Source of the DNA: JABWAJ01 sp038323375
GTDB taxonomy: Bacteria; Bacteroidota; Bacteroidia; Chitinophagales; Saprospiraceae
Reading direction: 5' to 3'
Assembly (NCBI GenBank): GCA_038323375.1
Contig: JBBQGV010000015.1
Span: 1-64,000 of the forward strand
DNA length: 64,000 nt
In this document: piece by piece, positions 9,615-20,761 of the stretch
Position numbering within the stretch: position 1 is the stretch's first letter
Layout: each line of letters starts with the position of its first letter
Translations under genes and position numbers: made by a program
The notes under the pieces: generated by a model
The model's database searches: none
The model's input: the letters and a program-made list of their open reading frames with translations, nothing else
What the model was told of the DNA's origin: nothing

Positions 9615-11012
9615 ATGCGCACCAGATTTTTCCCGATCACCCTGCTGTTGTGGAGCCTGCTGACTCTGCTGACAGCACAACTAAGCGCGCAACCTCAAAG
9701 CTTCAGCCTGAAACAGGCGGTGGAATATGGTTTGGCCAACCACAACTCTATCCGAAGCGCGCGCATGGACGTCCCTTATGCCGAAGCGGAAATCAAGGAA
9801 TACAAAGCGATTGGAATGCCCAAATTGGAGGGCAACATCAGCTACCAGTATTTTCTTGAACTGCCCGTTTCTTTTTTGCCCGACTTCCTCACCCCAGCGG
9901 TGGAGAATACGCTGCTGAATTACGACCTGATCACCGAGGACCAACTGACGCCTTCTAACGGAGGCTTGTTCCCCGCGCAATTCGGTACCAACAACAGCCT
10001 ATCGGCCAGCCTCAATTTCAGTGCGTTGATCTTCGACGGCGCTTATTTTGTCGGGTTGAAAGCCATAAAAGGCTTGCGCGAACTACGACAGGTGCAGATC
10101 GGCATCCCCGAACAGGATGTGGCTTACAACATCCGCAAAGCTTACCTTGCGGTGTTGGTCACCCGCGAAGGCACGGCGTTGGTGAACAAAAACATCACCA
10201 ATTTAGAAAAACTGCTTGGCGAAACCCGCGAAATCTACAAAAATGGTTTTGCGGAACTGCTGGATGTGGACCGGCTGGAATTGTCGCTTGCCAACCTGCA
10301 AACCGAGCAGGAAGTGCTGCAACGCCAGGAGCAAACAGCGATTACCCTGCTGAAGTTTCAAATGCAGTACCCCATCAGCCAACCCCTGGAGTTGACAGAT
10401 AAAATTGCAGATATGCAGATGGAAGTAGCCGACCCGGCACTGAGCGGCACCTACCTTTTCGACAACCGCGTCGAATACCAGGTACTCAAAAAAAGTTTTT
10501 ACCTGAACGAGCTGAACATTGAACGCTTCCGCAAATCGTATTTCCCCTCGGTGGTAGGCTCGGCCTCTTACAGCCAGTCTTTGCAACGCAACAAACTATT
10601 CGACGGCGATGAAGCTGGCTTTTTCCCCACTTCCTTAATGGGTTTGCACATCAACGTTCCGATTTTTGATGGGTTCGACCGCAGGAGCAAGATCCAGAAA
10701 GCCTCGATTGACCGGGACAAAATTGGCCTGCAAATCAGAGACTTCGAACAAGTGATGGCTTTTCAGATCGAATCGTCGCGCATTGCTTACCTCAATGCGA
10801 ACGACCGCCTGAAAGCGCGGCAAAAAACCCTGGAACAGGCAGAACGCATCTTCAATACCACTCAAATTAAGTGGCGGGAAGGCGTGGGCTCCAGTTTTGA
10901 GGTCACCAATGCCGAGCGCGAGGTGTATACCGCGCAAGCCAACCTGCTGAATGCCTGGTACGACCTGGCAAATGCAAAAATGGATCTGGAAAAGGCAATG
11001 GGCGTGAAGTAA
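9615..11012 (+). CDS. TolC-family outer-membrane efflux channel
   Basis: 465 residues. A signal peptide (ITLLLWSLLTLLTAQLSAQ) precedes two OEP repeats: about 30-240 (FSLKQAVEYGLANHNSIRSAR, NIRKAYLAVLVTREGTALVN) and about 260-460 (FPSVVGSASYSQSLQRN, IFDGFDRRSKIQ, FEVTNAEREVYTAQANLLNAW). It forms the trimeric barrel and periplasmic tunnel of a tripartite pump. It is the first gene of the TolC-adaptor-RND series. Confidence 0.9.
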   Translation: MRTRFFPITLLLWSLLTLLTAQLSAQPQSFSLKQAVEYGLANHNSIRSARMDVPYAEAEIKEYKAIGMPKLEGNISYQYFLELPVSFLPDFLTPAVENTLLNYDLITEDQLTPSNGGLFPAQFGTNNSLSASLNFSALIFDGAYFVGLKAIKGLRELRQVQIGIPEQDVAYNIRKAYLAVLVTREGTALVNKNITNLEKLLGETREIYKNGFAELLDVDRLELSLANLQTEQEVLQRQEQTAITLLKFQMQYPISQPLELTDKIADMQMEVADPALSGTYLFDNRVEYQVLKKSFYLNELNIERFRKSYFPSVVGSASYSQSLQRNKLFDGDEAGFFPTSLMGLHINVPIFDGFDRRSKIQKASIDRDKIGLQIRDFEQVMAFQIESSRIAYLNANDRLKARQKTLEQAERIFNTTQIKWREGVGSSFEVTNAEREVYTAQANLLNAWYDLANAKMDLEKAMGVK

Positions 11013-11142
11013 TAGCCCCCCAACCCCTCCTTCGACTGCCGCTCAGGCGGCAAAAGGGGGAGTTGTCACGATAGAGGTAACACCTTTTAGAAAGGTGTCA
11101 CCTCAATTAATCAAAAACTTACAATCAATTAGAATAACCGTT

Positions 11143-12273
11143 ATGAAAAGGACTATCCTATTTTCTATAATCGCCCTTGCTTTTTCGGCCTGCACGTCAG
11201 GCAGCGGCGATGACCTCGCCTCTAAAAGGGCGCAATTGGCTGCTTTTCAGACCCAAAAGAACGAACTGGAAGACAAAATTCTGCAATTGGAGGCCGAAAT
11301 CGCTAAAATGAGCGAAGGTACCGTACAGCGCGAAATCGCCAAAGCAGTGACTTTGGAAACGCTCCAGACTTCTCCGTTTTCTCACTACATCGAGGTGCGC
11401 GGGAACATCGAGGCGAAGCAAAGCCAGAGCGTGAATGCCGGAATGCCCGGTCAGTTGAAAAAGGTCTATGTAGTAGAGGGCCAACAAGTGTCGAAAGGGC
11501 AGTTGATCGCCGAAGTAGACGCCACTTCCATGCGGCAATCCATGCGGCAATTGGAGATCAATATTGAAACGGCCAAGACCGTGTACGAACGCCAGCAAAA
11601 ACTGTGGGAGCAAAAAATTGGTAGCGAAATCCAGTACATCCAGGCCAAATCGGGCTACGAGTCGCTCGTTCTACAATTGGCTTCCGTGAAAGAGCAGTTT
11701 AAATACGCCAGAATTACTGCCCCGATTGGTGGCACGGTTGATGCGGTGTATCTGAAAACGGGTCAATCCGTGGCACCGGGAATGCCGGTTGTGAACATCG
11801 TCAATACGTCTGACCTGCGCGCAGTAGCCAAAGTTCCGGATTCTTACTCAGATAAAGTGCGTGAAGGGTTGTCGGTAAAAATCATGCTGCCCGACACCAA
11901 AGATACCATCAACAGCAAAATCATTCTGGTGAGCAAGGCCATCAACCAAATGTCCAGAACCTTTACGGTAGAATGCGCGGTGCCCGCAAGATCAAACATC
12001 AAGCCCAATATGTATGCGGTCGTTTCGATCAACGACCAGAACCTGAGCAATGCACTCATCGTGTCGGAAAACATCGTTCAGTCGGACGAAAAAGGCAAGT
12101 TTATCCTGATTGCGGTCGAAAAAGACGGCAAATCCCGGGCAGAAAAACGCTACGTGGTGACCGGATTGTCGTACAACGGCAAAATCCAGATCAAATCAGG
12201 TCTCAACGCCGGTGAAAAAATTATTTCGATGGGCTACCAGACGGTGACGGACGGACAGTTGCTGACGCTTTAG
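11143..12273 (+). CDS. RND efflux periplasmic adaptor (HlyD/MFP family) lipoprotein
   Basis: About 376 residues from ATG 11143, chosen because MKRTILFSIIALAFSAC is a clear lipoprotein signal; the longer frame from 11095 puts 16 non-signal residues in front. A coiled coil (about 20-60) is followed by a split biotinyl-lipoyl-like domain (VRGNIEAKQSQSVNAG, GQLKKVYVVEGQQVSKGQLI, then ITAPIGGTVDAVYLKTGQSV), a second helical hairpin between them (about 115-160), and beta-barrel and membrane-proximal domains. It links the TolC channel to the RND pump. It follows the channel gene by 130 bases holding a GC-rich palindrome. Confidence 0.9.
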   Translation: MKRTILFSIIALAFSACTSGSGDDLASKRAQLAAFQTQKNELEDKILQLEAEIAKMSEGTVQREIAKAVTLETLQTSPFSHYIEVRGNIEAKQSQSVNAGMPGQLKKVYVVEGQQVSKGQLIAEVDATSMRQSMRQLEINIETAKTVYERQQKLWEQKIGSEIQYIQAKSGYESLVLQLASVKEQFKYARITAPIGGTVDAVYLKTGQSVAPGMPVVNIVNTSDLRAVAKVPDSYSDKVREGLSVKIMLPDTKDTINSKIILVSKAINQMSRTFTVECAVPARSNIKPNMYAVVSINDQNLSNALIVSENIVQSDEKGKFILIAVEKDGKSRAEKRYVVTGLSYNGKIQIKSGLNAGEKIISMGYQTVTDGQLLTL

Positions 12274-12511
12274 GTTAGCCCCCTAACCCCCAAAGGGGGG
12301 AATTCGTTGTTCGTTGTTCGTTAGCGTCAGGATGGATTGAAAGGGATATTCCTAACATAGTTTCTTACGACACGATCATCGCTTATTGTCGCATCATCGT
12401 TGTCCCCAACGAACAACACTTAACGAACAACGATTCTGACACCAAATCGGCCAATTTTCATTAGTACGGCTCAAAATCCCCCTTGGGGATTGAGGGCTAA
12501 AACACACCTAT
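12274..12511. repeat. Nested inverted repeats between adaptor and pump genes
   Basis: The 238-base gap begins with AGCCCCCTAACCCCCAAAGG and ends with its near-complement (CCCCTTGGGGATTGAGGGCT). Inside is a second pair, CGTTGTTCGTTGTTCGTTAGC against a run of AACGAACAAC. No frame is supported. This is probably an inserted palindromic repeat; it may reduce but not abolish cotranscription. Confidence 0.55.
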
Positions 12512-15500
12512 ATGGATTTCCTAAAACATATAAAAGAATTCAAGCCTACCAGTTGGTCCATCAACAACAAAACCAGCGTGTATATCTTTACGATACTCAT
12601 CACGCTGACGGGGCTTTCCATTTTCATCAGCATTCCCAAAGAGCAGTTTCCCGACGTGGTGATTCCGACGATTTTCGTTTCGACGATTTATCCGGAAGGT
12701 GCGAACCCGGAAGACATTGAAAAGCTCATCACCAAACCCATTGAAAACCAGCTTAAATCCATCAACGGCGTCAAGCGCGTAACGAGTCGCTCGGTTCCGA
12801 ACCTTTCTTTGGTCACCGTTGAATTCAACACCGACGTGGAGACTGCCGAAGCCAAACAAAAGGTAAGCGACGCGGTGGATAAGGCCAAAAACGACCTGCC
12901 TACCGACCTCGACCAGGATCCCCAGATTCAGGAAGTGGACATTTCGGAGCAACCCATCATGCAGGTGAATATTGTGGGCGATTTGCCGCTGACGCAATTG
13001 AACAAATACGCTAAAGACCTGGAGGATAAGATTGAAGGTCTCAAAGAAATCACCCGGGTAGATGTCATCGGCGCACCCAAGCGCGAAATTCAGGTGAATA
13101 TTGATTTGTACAAAATGCAAATGTCGGGCTTTTCTTTTTCCGACATTGAAAGCGCCATTGCCGGCCAGAACGTAAACATTTCGGCAGGGGAATTGCGCAT
13201 CAATGAATTGCGGCGCACGCTGCGGGTCATTGGCGAGTTCAAGAACATGAGCGATATTGAGAACATCATGGTGCGTTCATTCCGGGGCAATGCCGCTTTT
13301 TTGAGAGACATCGCTACGGTGACTGACGGGTTTGAAGAAAAACAGGATTTTGCACGCCTTGACGGCAAAGCGGTCATTACCCTCAGTGTCATCAAACGCG
13401 CAGGCCAGAACCTAATTGGCGCATCCGAAAAAATTGTGGCCATCACGGACGAATACCAACGCACCAAGCTGCCACCGGGCGCAGGCATCACGATCACCGG
13501 CGATACAGCCGATCAAACCAAAGTGCAGCTCAATGACCTGATCAATACCGTCATTCTGGGCTTTTTGTTCGTTTTCTTTATCCTGCTGTTTTTTATGGGA
13601 CTGGAAAGCGCTTTTTTTGTGGCTTTGGCAGTACCGTTGTCCACCATGCTTGCTTTCCTCTTCATGCCTTCGCTGGGTTTCACGCTGAACATCATGGTTT
13701 TGTTCTCGTTGCTGCTGGCGTTGGGGATTATTGTGGACGACGCCATTGTGGTCATTGAAAATACGCACCGGATTTTTCATCAGCATCCGGAAATTGACAT
13801 CAAAACGGCAGCCAAAGCGGCGGCGGGTGAGGTGTTTGCCCCGGTATTGGCAGGTACCCTGACCACGATTGCGCCGTTTTTCCCGTTACTTTTCTGGCCG
13901 GGCATTGCCGGTAAGTTCATGAAGTTTCTGCCGATGACCCTGATCATCACCTTGTTTGCATCCTTGTTCGTCGCCTTCATCATGAACCCCGTTTTTGCGG
14001 TGGATACCATGAAACGCGAAGATGCAGTTAGGAAATCGAAATTTCGGAGAACGTTGCGCCCCATGGCTATTTTCGGCGTTTTGGCCCTGATTTCTTATTT
14101 GGCGGGCAGTCTGCTGATGGGGAACTTAGCCATGGTTTTAGTTTTTTCGGTACCTTTATACATCTTCATCATCCAACCCGTTGCAGAAGGATTCCAGTTA
14201 GGGGCATGGCCAGCTTTCATCCGCGGCTACCGAAATGTGTTGAATTTCCTGGTCAACCGCCGGGGTATGCCTTATGTGGCTATTTTCAGCACGGTGGTGT
14301 TGTTGTTCCTGTCCATCGGTTTATTTGTTGCCTCCAATCCCAAAGTGGAATTTTTCCCGGAAGGGCAACCCAATTTTGCGTTTGTCTATTGTAAATTGCC
14401 GGTAGGAACCGATGCCAGCGTAACCGACTCGTTGACCAAATTGATCGAAAAGAAGGTGTACGAAGTCATTGGGCAAAACAACCCGAACGTCAAATCGGTG
14501 ATCACCAACGTCGGCATCGGCGCAGGCGACCCGATGGATCCCGACCGCGTTGTGACGCCGCACAAGAGCAAGGTGGCCGTGGCTTTCGTTCCGTTCGAAA
14601 AGCGCCGCGATTTCAATACCGCTGAAACCCTGAATAAAATCAGGGAAAACATCAAAGGCATCCCGGGCGCTGAAATTTCTGTGGAAAAAGAACCCAGCGG
14701 CCCGCCCGTAGGCAAGCCGATTACCGTTGAAATTGGCGGCGACGACTACGAAACCCTGGCAGGGATTCAGACCGAAGTGATTAATAAAATTGCAGCCGCA
14801 GGGATTGAAGGCATTGAAGATTTGCGCTCCGACCTCGTGCGCAACAAGCCAGAAATCCTGATCAAGGTGGATGTGCCCAAAGCGCAGGCCGACGGATTGA
14901 GCAGTGCCCAGATCGTGTTAGACATCCGAAAAGCGCTTTTTGGTTCGGAAGCCTCCAAGTTCCGCGACGCTGAAGAAGATGAAGATACGCCCATTATGGT
15001 GCGCCTTGATCCGGTTTACCGCGACCGACTGGAGGACTTGATGAACATGGAAATTGCCTTTATGGATATGGGTTCGGGCATGTTCAAACAAGTTCCGATT
15101 TCCGCTTACGCTACCATTGAATACACCACAACCTTCACCGGCATCAACCGCAAAGGCTTCCGACGGGTGGTGACGTTGGGCTCGAATGTGTTGGGCGGTT
15201 ACAATGCCAACGAAATTGTAGGGCAAATCAACCAGGTCATTTCTACCCTCGATTTGCCGGAAGGCTACGACGTGAAGATGACCGGCGAGCAGGAAGACCA
15301 GGCGGAAACCACCGGCTTCCTTGGTTCGGCGTTCCTCGGCGCACTGGCGCTAATGTTCCTGATCATGGTGACGCAGTTTAACAGCGGCTCCAAACCGTTC
15401 ATCATTTTTTCAACCGTTTTGTTCAGCCTCATCGGGGTGTTCCTCGGGCACGCCATCACCGGCATGACCATGTCCATCATCATGACCGGGGTCGGGATTT

Positions 15501-15934
15501 TTGCCCTTTCGGGAATTGTGATCCGAAACGGGATTCTGCTGCTGGAATTTGCGGACGTGTTGCAACAACGCGGCGTCCCATTCCGGGAAGCCATCATCGA
15601 AGCCGGTACCACCAGGATCACGCCGGTATTCCTGACGGCCATCTGTTCCATCGCAGGGTTGATTCCGTTAGCCATCGGCTTGAATATGAGTTTCTCCAGC
15701 CTGCTGACCACCGGGCATGCACATTTTTACCTCGGCGGCGACAACGTTGCGTTCTGGGGCCCACTGGCGTGGACGATGATTTTTGGTCTGATTGTAGCCA
15801 CCTTCCTGACGTTGCTGGTGGTGCCTTGTATGCTGTATGCTTATGAAAGCTTCCGCAAAGGGGTATCGAACGTGCTCGGCCGTAGCCTTGTACGCAAGAA
15901 AGAACCGCAGGTAGAAGAATACCTATCAGAATAA
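12512..15934 (+). CDS. RND-family efflux pump inner-membrane subunit (AcrB/MexB-like)
   Basis: 1140 residues. The N-terminus (SINNKTSVYIFTILITLTGL) is TM1, then the first porter domain (IYPEGANPEDIEKLITKPIENQLKSI). TM2-6 are at about 345-520 and include the conserved LGIIVDDAIVVIENTHR of RND motif A. A second porter domain and TM8-12 follow (GVGIFALSGIVIRNGILLLE, TAICSIAGLIPLA). The product is a proton-driven exporter. It is slightly longer than Escherichia coli AcrB, mainly through an extra hydrophobic loop near residues 515-560. The substrate is unknown. Confidence 0.93.
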   Translation: MDFLKHIKEFKPTSWSINNKTSVYIFTILITLTGLSIFISIPKEQFPDVVIPTIFVSTIYPEGANPEDIEKLITKPIENQLKSINGVKRVTSRSVPNLSLVTVEFNTDVETAEAKQKVSDAVDKAKNDLPTDLDQDPQIQEVDISEQPIMQVNIVGDLPLTQLNKYAKDLEDKIEGLKEITRVDVIGAPKREIQVNIDLYKMQMSGFSFSDIESAIAGQNVNISAGELRINELRRTLRVIGEFKNMSDIENIMVRSFRGNAAFLRDIATVTDGFEEKQDFARLDGKAVITLSVIKRAGQNLIGASEKIVAITDEYQRTKLPPGAGITITGDTADQTKVQLNDLINTVILGFLFVFFILLFFMGLESAFFVALAVPLSTMLAFLFMPSLGFTLNIMVLFSLLLALGIIVDDAIVVIENTHRIFHQHPEIDIKTAAKAAAGEVFAPVLAGTLTTIAPFFPLLFWPGIAGKFMKFLPMTLIITLFASLFVAFIMNPVFAVDTMKREDAVRKSKFRRTLRPMAIFGVLALISYLAGSLLMGNLAMVLVFSVPLYIFIIQPVAEGFQLGAWPAFIRGYRNVLNFLVNRRGMPYVAIFSTVVLLFLSIGLFVASNPKVEFFPEGQPNFAFVYCKLPVGTDASVTDSLTKLIEKKVYEVIGQNNPNVKSVITNVGIGAGDPMDPDRVVTPHKSKVAVAFVPFEKRRDFNTAETLNKIRENIKGIPGAEISVEKEPSGPPVGKPITVEIGGDDYETLAGIQTEVINKIAAAGIEGIEDLRSDLVRNKPEILIKVDVPKAQADGLSSAQIVLDIRKALFGSEASKFRDAEEDEDTPIMVRLDPVYRDRLEDLMNMEIAFMDMGSGMFKQVPISAYATIEYTTTFTGINRKGFRRVVTLGSNVLGGYNANEIVGQINQVISTLDLPEGYDVKMTGEQEDQAETTGFLGSAFLGALALMFLIMVTQFNSGSKPFIIFSTVLFSLIGVFLGHAITGMTMSIIMTGVGIFALSGIVIRNGILLLEFADVLQQRGVPFREAIIEAGTTRITPVFLTAICSIAGLIPLAIGLNMSFSSLLTTGHAHFYLGGDNVAFWGPLAWTMIFGLIVATFLTLLVVPCMLYAYESFRKGVSNVLGRSLVRKKEPQVEEYLSE

Positions 15935-15974
15935 CGCAACAGCAAGACCTCTTTCTGAACCGGAATTTATGATT

Positions 15975-16012
15975 AGCGGTCCTGCGACTTGGAGTTGCAG
16001 GACCGCTTTTTT
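15975..16012 (+). terminator. Rho-independent terminator of the efflux operon
   Basis: A perfect 11-bp stem, AGCGGTCCTGC / GCAGGACCGCT, with an 11-base loop is followed directly by six T. It ends three bases before the stop of the convergent T9SS gene, so it cleanly separates the two transcripts. Confidence 0.9.
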
Positions 16013-16014
16013 GT

Positions 16015-17544
16015 CTATTCCAGCACCACAAACTTCTGCAATGGCAATGGCCCCCGCTCTGATTGGACGGACAAAAAATAAATACCCGCTGACAAGCCGC
16101 TTATGGCCATGCCCGCCACGCCGCCATTAAATTCCAGCATGTCCTGTTTCACTAGCTTGCCCAGCGCGTCATAAATCCGTACCGAGGTTCGGTGCAGCCC
16201 GGGTTCCCCAGTTTCTACCGACACCCGATCGCGGGCAGGGTTGGGATAAATGTTCAGGGCCTCCCAAAGTGGCAGCGCCTCCTCCACCCCCACCACCAAC
16301 TCACAAGGTGGCGCAGGCGTTTCCCCCTCCACCAAAGGCCCAAGGCGGTAATTGGGAAAATGCGGCATACTCCGAAACATCGGATAAGGCAATTGAATAG
16401 CGTGCTGCTCCACGCCACAAGCCAACCCTGGCTCATCCGGATAGTGGATGACGTGAATGACGTCACAACTGTTGCAATAGCAGTACATGCGGCAGTCGGG
16501 GCCTAATTGAAGCCGTTCAAACCAGGTTTCAAACGGCGAAACGTATCCATCATATTCTGCCACTACCTGCACACTACCTGCAATGTCTTCCACTTCCGTA
16601 TCGAACTGCATCATCGTTTCTGAAGTGGTGATGTAGAGATAGCGGGAATTCGGGGAAAACGCCGCGCCGCCCACCGGGTAATCGTCGTTTTCAATGGGGA
16701 TATACTGAAAATTGCTCAACAAACCCGTGCTGCGGTCAAAATCATATAAATGGATGCCGTCTATCGGGGAATAATTGACATATTTACTGCCATCGGGGGA
16801 GAAGTTGGCTTGACCGGAACCTTGGCCTAATCGCGTAGAAGAATCCCCTATTGTTTGTAAAAAAGGCCCATGTAGTCCAGTTTCGTCTAACAATAAATGA
16901 TAATGTTTGTTAGATAAATATTCTCTGGTGAAAATCCACCAAATTTCACCATTTGCATGTTTTACTGCGGTCAATTCTCCAAAATTAAGAGTATCTTCAA
17001 TTACTGGTTCGTTTTTAATGATAACTCGTCCCAAACCCTCATTAGCATTCATGTCTATTTCGGTGACATACAATACATTAGTTAAAACATCGAAAACAGG
17101 GTTTGTTACATATATGATTCCTAAATGCAGTAAGTAATACTGATTAGAACTACTTGGACTTGGAAGCGCTAAGACACTTTGGCGACCTGCCGTATATCCG
17201 CCTAACGATCCGTCGCATTGAGCTGAGTGTACTTGTCCCGGATTTAAATTGTTTCCATTTTCCATCAACCCATGATTGGCATTTGCTATTTGACAACCAT
17301 TTGTATAAAACGCAAGATCGCCCGTAGCACTACTCATTATTGCTACGCTACCAAAAAGGCTTAGCAAGAGATTTCTACTTCCAGTTATAACGGTAGATTC
17401 ATTAAAATCGAGAAAAGAGCCTTCAATTCCAGGAATCGTATCGTTATAATCATAGCCAAAAAGCCAGATGTAGTCATGTTTTTGAGCAATCAACTTAGCA
17501 CTGAAAATAAAAAGCATGATGAGAAAGAAGTATTTCTTTTTCAT
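16015..17544 (-). CDS. T9SS type A sorting-domain protein with beta-propeller-like body
   Basis: About 509 residues from ATG 17544. After the signal peptide (KKYFFLIMLFIFSAKLIAQ) a long beta-rich body contains repeated blade-like signatures (ATGDLAFYTNGCQIANANHG, FSPDGSKYVNYSPIDGIHLY, FSPNSRYLYITTSE), then LGPDCRMYCYCNSCDVIHV and a complete sorting domain (ALNIYPNPARDRVSVE, AGIYFLSVQSERGPL). It is predicted to be secreted and anchored through the T9SS. A fossil of a related protein lies at 22464-23131. Confidence 0.85.
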   Translation of the reverse strand: MKKKYFFLIMLFIFSAKLIAQKHDYIWLFGYDYNDTIPGIEGSFLDFNESTVITGSRNLLLSLFGSVAIMSSATGDLAFYTNGCQIANANHGLMENGNNLNPGQVHSAQCDGSLGGYTAGRQSVLALPSPSSSNQYYLLHLGIIYVTNPVFDVLTNVLYVTEIDMNANEGLGRVIIKNEPVIEDTLNFGELTAVKHANGEIWWIFTREYLSNKHYHLLLDETGLHGPFLQTIGDSSTRLGQGSGQANFSPDGSKYVNYSPIDGIHLYDFDRSTGLLSNFQYIPIENDDYPVGGAAFSPNSRYLYITTSETMMQFDTEVEDIAGSVQVVAEYDGYVSPFETWFERLQLGPDCRMYCYCNSCDVIHVIHYPDEPGLACGVEQHAIQLPYPMFRSMPHFPNYRLGPLVEGETPAPPCELVVGVEEALPLWEALNIYPNPARDRVSVETGEPGLHRTSVRIYDALGKLVKQDMLEFNGGVAGMAISGLSAGIYFLSVQSERGPLPLQKFVVLE

Positions 17545-17610
17545 GACCAAATATGTTAACAGGCGATAACCGACAAGGAGGCTATCGCCTGAGTGATTGA
17601 AGGAATAATG

Positions 17611-20309
17611 TTATCTGACTACGGAAAACTTGGCCGCGGGCAATGTAAGGTTTTCTCCTTCTACTTGCAGAAAGTAGATGCCCGGCAAAAGATCGTTTAC
17701 GTCAAATGAAGCAGTACCGGATTCCAAAGCTAATGTCGCAGTCTTCAGCTTTTTGCCAAGTACATTGTAAATCACCACATCCACTTGCGTTGTCTCTTTG
17801 AGATTGGTTGTTAATGCAATCCAGTCAGCCGCAGGGTTAGGATATAGGCTAATCGAAGGCAATGCTGCCGGCGACGGCTGGCGGCGCAAAGGCACAGCAA
17901 TGGTACACAAGACGGAGTCTTCGTAAGTGGTGTCCGGAGCAACCAAAGCGTACAGGCTGCGCGCAAAATAAACCGCTTGCCCCCCTTCCAACGGGCACAT
18001 TGTGGCGATGGCCAGCAGGGTATCTTTTTGGGTATTCGTGAAGGTATCTATACCCGAAGCAATGGAATTAAAAAACAGGCGGTTGACAATCTGAAGCATT
18101 TCGGCGGGCGTCTCCGTCGTCGTAATGGCGTCGTTATCCGTTTTTAGTGCGGCAAGGCCGGCTTCTGAGTCTTCCAAAATCCGAATCCCAAGCGTATCTA
18201 AGGAGAAACCAATAGCCGATGCAGCGGCAACAATCGCTGCTTTCAACCCCAGCAGGCTGTCCGCTTCGGCTTCTGTGGAAGCGGTGTTGGCCTGAATACT
18301 GAGGCTGAGTAAGGCTTCAAATTTTGTTACCAACAGGCTATCGTACGCTGCGAGGTCTTCCAGGTCTTTTTCTGCGGGTATCAACACCGCTTGAGCAGGC
18401 CAATGTAGTGGTCTTTGAATTCGTTGCCGCGGAGCAAGGAGCCTTCGTTCAGCCCAAAAAACTGGATGCCAAGTTCGGTTTCATCCATGATGTTGCAGGT
18501 TACATTGCTGCTTGTGGAGTTGGCACCGAAAATCCCCTTTGTTTCGGTAAAGGAGACGGCGTCCGGTTCGATAATTTCATTGCAACTCACTAAGGGTTTC
18601 CAGGAACCCAAAAAACGAATGCCATCGTATTCGACATTGTCATCTGCCATAAAAATGGTATTGTTGACTATTTTGATAAAACTGCCTGAAGTAACCTGAA
18701 TGCCGGTACGGGCATTCGACAGGGCAATGAAATTATCCAGAACTTTGTAAACACCCTCAAATCCGATCGGGGTTTCATTTATCCGTATTCCGATGGCATC
18801 CGGAAGCGTACCCACTTCATCCATAGATATATCGTTGTTTTGGATGGTAGCGTAACTTGGTATGTTTTCCAGCAAATGAATACCTGCCTGAGAAGCTTCT
18901 ATTACATTATTATAAATATTGAAGCGCCCACTAAAGTTCACCCTCACTCCGTAAATAACATTCGTCATATAGTTGTCTGTAACTGTCAGGCGGGTTCCGG
19001 AGCAACTAATTGCACCGAAGCAGTTAATAAATGTTGGAGCATAGTCTTTGCCTAAGCCTTTTTGCTGAAAAAGCCGTTGACCAGTTGAACCGCCGGTGGT
19101 GCGAATAGCATAACCTGAGCCCGGAGTGCCCGCAGTTACGATGTTTTCAAAGCTGTTGTAATTGCAAACTACATTACTTTCATAAGAAAGGATGCCGTTG
19201 CGCAGGTTTTTGAAATGGTTTTTTAATGTTTTATTAGGCGCTGAAATATCAATAGCCGAAAGGTTGGAGAGTGATATCCCTGTTAGTCCTTTTTGGCCTG
19301 CATAAGGTGGCAACAGGCCGCCTTCTATTAAAAAAGTATTGTTGGACAAGCGGGTAACATTTACAGCGCCAAATTCATTCTTGCTTTGGGCACGAAGACT
19401 GATCAGGTTATTGATAAAATCCGTATTCGCTATATTCAGTGTTGACCCTGCCCCGGCGAATATCGCATCTTTGCCATCCCGTATAGTGCAATTAATAACC
19501 ACCAATTCGCCGCCTGGTTTGACTTCAATAGCATCCCACATGGCTTCGCAGCCATAAATTTCTACGTTGATCAGGGTAAGTTTTTGGCCGTTCAATACAA
19601 TGATTTTTGCGTTTTCTTTCATAATGATGGTCCCTGGAGCAATAAAGGATCGAAAACAATAGTCTTCATCAACAATTAATGTACCGTCAATTACAAGATT
19701 ATCCATCTGGCACTCATTCTCATTCACGCAGCATACCTCAACGAGAGGAGCGTCCGGGTCAACGATGCTTTGCTGAGCTTCCGATACCTCAACTGTACCT
19801 TCAATGATACCAAAATCGCCTAAGAGAACTATATTACCTGCAGCATCACCTGAACCAGGAACACCAACAACACCTGCTTCTACTGAAACCGGTACGTTTC
19901 CTGAGAGAGGTAATGTCTCCTCACTAAGTCTAAGTTGAAAATAATAAATCTTGGTTTCGTTCGCCGCAAAAGATGCAGTTCTGTCTATTTTTACATAGGT
20001 AAGTGGCGGGAATTCTTCAGTATAAGGCGTTCCAAAACCTGGAGCGGTACATATTTCCAGTGTTGACTCTACAAATGCAATGGTAATTTCTACTGTAGCA
20101 GCAGCGCCTAAATTTTTGACCTCTGCTGTAAATTCGATGCACCCGCAGTAACGATTATCCAACGTATTCGAATTGTTACTTAACGACACGTCTATGACAG
20201 GCGTAAATACCGGGGTAGAAGCAGTTGCGTGATTAGTCATGAGTAAGCAGGAAAAAAGTAAAAGAGTGATCAGGTAGACGGTAGACGGTAGACGTCTCCC
20301 AGATTGCAA
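17611..20309 (-). pseudogene. Right-handed beta-helix T9SS protein, split by a frameshift near 18385
   Basis: The upstream part (20309-18381, 642 codons) has a signal peptide, a DUF11-like beta domain, and a parallel beta-helix (about 200-640; repeated N-N-x-I turns such as IYNNVIEASQAGI and IVNNTIFMAD), and ends abruptly at LLKRC. The downstream part (18387-17611) lacks a signal, starts at AVLIPAEKDLEDL in another frame, and ends in a full sorting domain (ISLYPNPAADWIALTT, GIYFLQVEGENLTL). Two overlapping frames with complementary halves of one architecture argue for one gene with a one-base shift or a small deletion at about 18381-18395. In the intact state it would be a large surface adhesin or polysaccharide-binding protein. 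Confidence 0.8.
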
Positions 20310-20761
20310 GGCAATGCGTTTGGTTTTTTCATAATTATTAGAAATTTGGTTAAATGATGGTCGTAATTTAATTGATTCAAATTAATTATCCAAATTTATA
20401 CAGTTAATTTGTAAGACATTATACAAAAAAACATATCCATCCTGCGACTTGAAGCCGCTGGGCCGCTTTTCGTTCCTCCATTATTTTAGCCGGTTTGTGC
20501 TCCATGGAAAAACACGAAGCATTCTACCTCCTTGAGAGAAGTCAGCATCCAGACTTTTACTGAAAAAGTCGTAGTACCACTTTTGTTGACTTACTTCATA
20601 GTTATTTAGACCAATTACATGTTTCACAAAAGGATAAAAAAGTAGTAACATTTTCAGCCAACTTCCGTTTGACCATTTTACAGGGTTAATCAGTTTTTCA
20701 TAACCTGTAGGCTATTTCACACACACGATACTTATTCCACGAACTTGAAAAGACATTTTAT
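20310..20761. other. AT-rich intergenic region
   Basis: No gene was found. At 20442-20470 the words CCTGCGACTTG and GGCCGCTTTTCG resemble the terminator at 15975-16012 but no good stem forms. The rest is presumably the divergent promoter region of the beta-helix and peroxidase genes. Confidence 0.4.

Noticed and set aside
20442..20470. Second copy of the terminator at 15975-16012
   Set aside because: Only short words are shared; the arms do not pair well and there is no proper T-run.
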